Assembly: GCA_009792885.1 (NCBI GenBank)
Contig: WMCF01000025.1
Span: 4,195,899-4,259,898 of the forward strand
Source of the DNA: Eremophila alpestris peregrina
Taxonomy: Eukaryota; Chordata; Aves; Passeriformes; Alaudidae
DNA: 64,000 nt
Direction of reading: 5' to 3'
Shown here: positions 63,119-64,000 of the stretch, piece after piece
Layout: each line of letters begins with the position of its first letter
Numbering within the stretch: the first letter of the stretch is position 1
Translations under genes and position numbers: made by a program
The notes under the pieces: model-generated
Databases searched by the model: none
What the model was told of the DNA's origin: nothing
Seen by the model: only the letters and a program-made list of their open reading frames with translations

Positions 63119-64000
63119 AGTCTGCTACAAAGTTGTTGCAAAGCCTTTCCTAAATTCTTTCAGAATTGTTCCATTTAATCTCACAAGCAGAACTATAAGA
63201 AGATTGTGAGCATCTACTCTGATATAAGTAGTAAAGACAATAGATCCTGCAGTCTTTTGTTACCATTTGTTCTTGCAGTGGCTGTTCAGTAGTTGATCAA
63301 ATAACTTTGTGGTATAGAAGTGTGTGGTAATTTTCTATTAGTAAAAGCATTATTCTAAAAAAAAAAACATTTAGAGCTGTGTAAGAGCAAAACCAAGGTG
63401 GGTTTTATCAGTTCCCAAATGCTTTGTGCATAAATCTTAGAATTTGGATGCTTTTTATGTGCAATCCACACATATGTGCGGAGCCAAAATGTATTCACTT
63501 ATGCTGCTTTTAGTCCAGGGGCACTTACATTCCCAGGGAATGTGTTCCAGTAGCTAACATTCAGTAGATGGTGGAAGCATAATTAATAGCCAAAAAGCAG
63601 TTTCTCCATCTGAAACAGAGAAATGTATATTTTAACCCCTTTTGCCTTATCTTAAGACAAAAACTATTCAAAGTCTATAACACTCCTTTTGGAGATGTGA
63701 TACCTAAGACTCATTTTCATGAAGGTGCTTCCTTGATTTTGAATATTAAAGTCCTAATTAAGTAGTATCCTTCCCCTTCTGACATTTAGATTAAAATGGT
63801 TCCAAAGCCTGTCTAACAGCTTGTCAAATGTTCACACCATGGAAGTAAGGGTCTATTGTCACATTAAATCTACCTGTTCTGGTTTTGCCTGTGACAAGGT
63901 CAAAGCACGGCACAAAGATCTGAGTTACAGTTAGAAACAAGATATAATAAATTTGTCAATAAAGTTGAATGAATTTGAAACAAATGGAGAAAATAGGGGG
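63119..64000. other. Unique AT-rich noncoding sequence
   Basis: No gene or repeat family recognised. An A11 run lies near 63358-63368. A TGTTCTGGTTTTGCC string near 63874 recalls the avian LTR start, but the match does not continue. Confidence 0.55.

Noticed and set aside
63871..63940. Possible LTR start (TGTTCTGGTTTTGCC)
   Set aside because: Similarity to the avian LTR opening stops after about 15 bases.
1..64000. CRISPR arrays, bacterial operons, tRNA or rRNA genes
   Set aside because: No regularly spaced direct repeats, no prokaryotic gene density and no tRNA-like B-box motif were noticed; the repeats are clearly avian.

Overview
This window looks like nuclear DNA from a bird, and it holds no protein-coding gene that I can defend. 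The sequence is AT-rich and poor in CpG. The only features I recognise with confidence are avian interspersed repeats: seven pieces of CR1 (chicken repeat 1, a LINE retrotransposon) and five long terminal repeats (LTRs), or LTR pieces, of avian endogenous retroviruses. The mix of LTR types suggests a passerine or another neoavian bird. That assignment rests on recalled repeat consensus sequences, not on a search.

Layout. Bases 1-10400 are unique AT-rich sequence with homopolymer runs. CR1 3' ends or fragments lie at 10418-10591 (+), 13563-13735 (+, reverse-transcriptase region), 18961-19063 (+), 30694-30936 (-), 44010-44930 (-, the longest), 47267-47540 (-), 55795-56465 (+, strongly diverged) and 62795-63118 (-). 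LTRs lie at 23715-24331 (-), about 36290-36645 (+, partial), 40271-40741 (+), 52853-53307 (-) and 59919-60488 (-). No retroviral gag, pol or env reading frame is visible beside any of them, so they read as solo LTRs or remnants. Between the repeats lie long stretches of unique sequence with simple repeats. Some of these could be old conserved noncoding elements, but that needs a cross-species alignment.

Coding potential. The longest open frames (152, 140, 132, 123 and 120 codons) are T-rich hydrophobic or low-complexity translations, or run through unremarkable sequence, and none has a domain I recognise. Several shorter open segments sit between good splice-site matches. A 64 kb window should give dozens of such pairs by chance, so I list them as leads only. 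The window is best read as a gene desert or the inside of a very long intron.

The most unusual feature is at 15068-15123: two perfectly complementary 21-base arms, extendable inward to a 26-pair stem with one T.G mismatch and a 4-base loop. It cannot be chance. It is either a template-switch mutation or a small hairpin-RNA locus. I see no sign of a novel multi-gene system.
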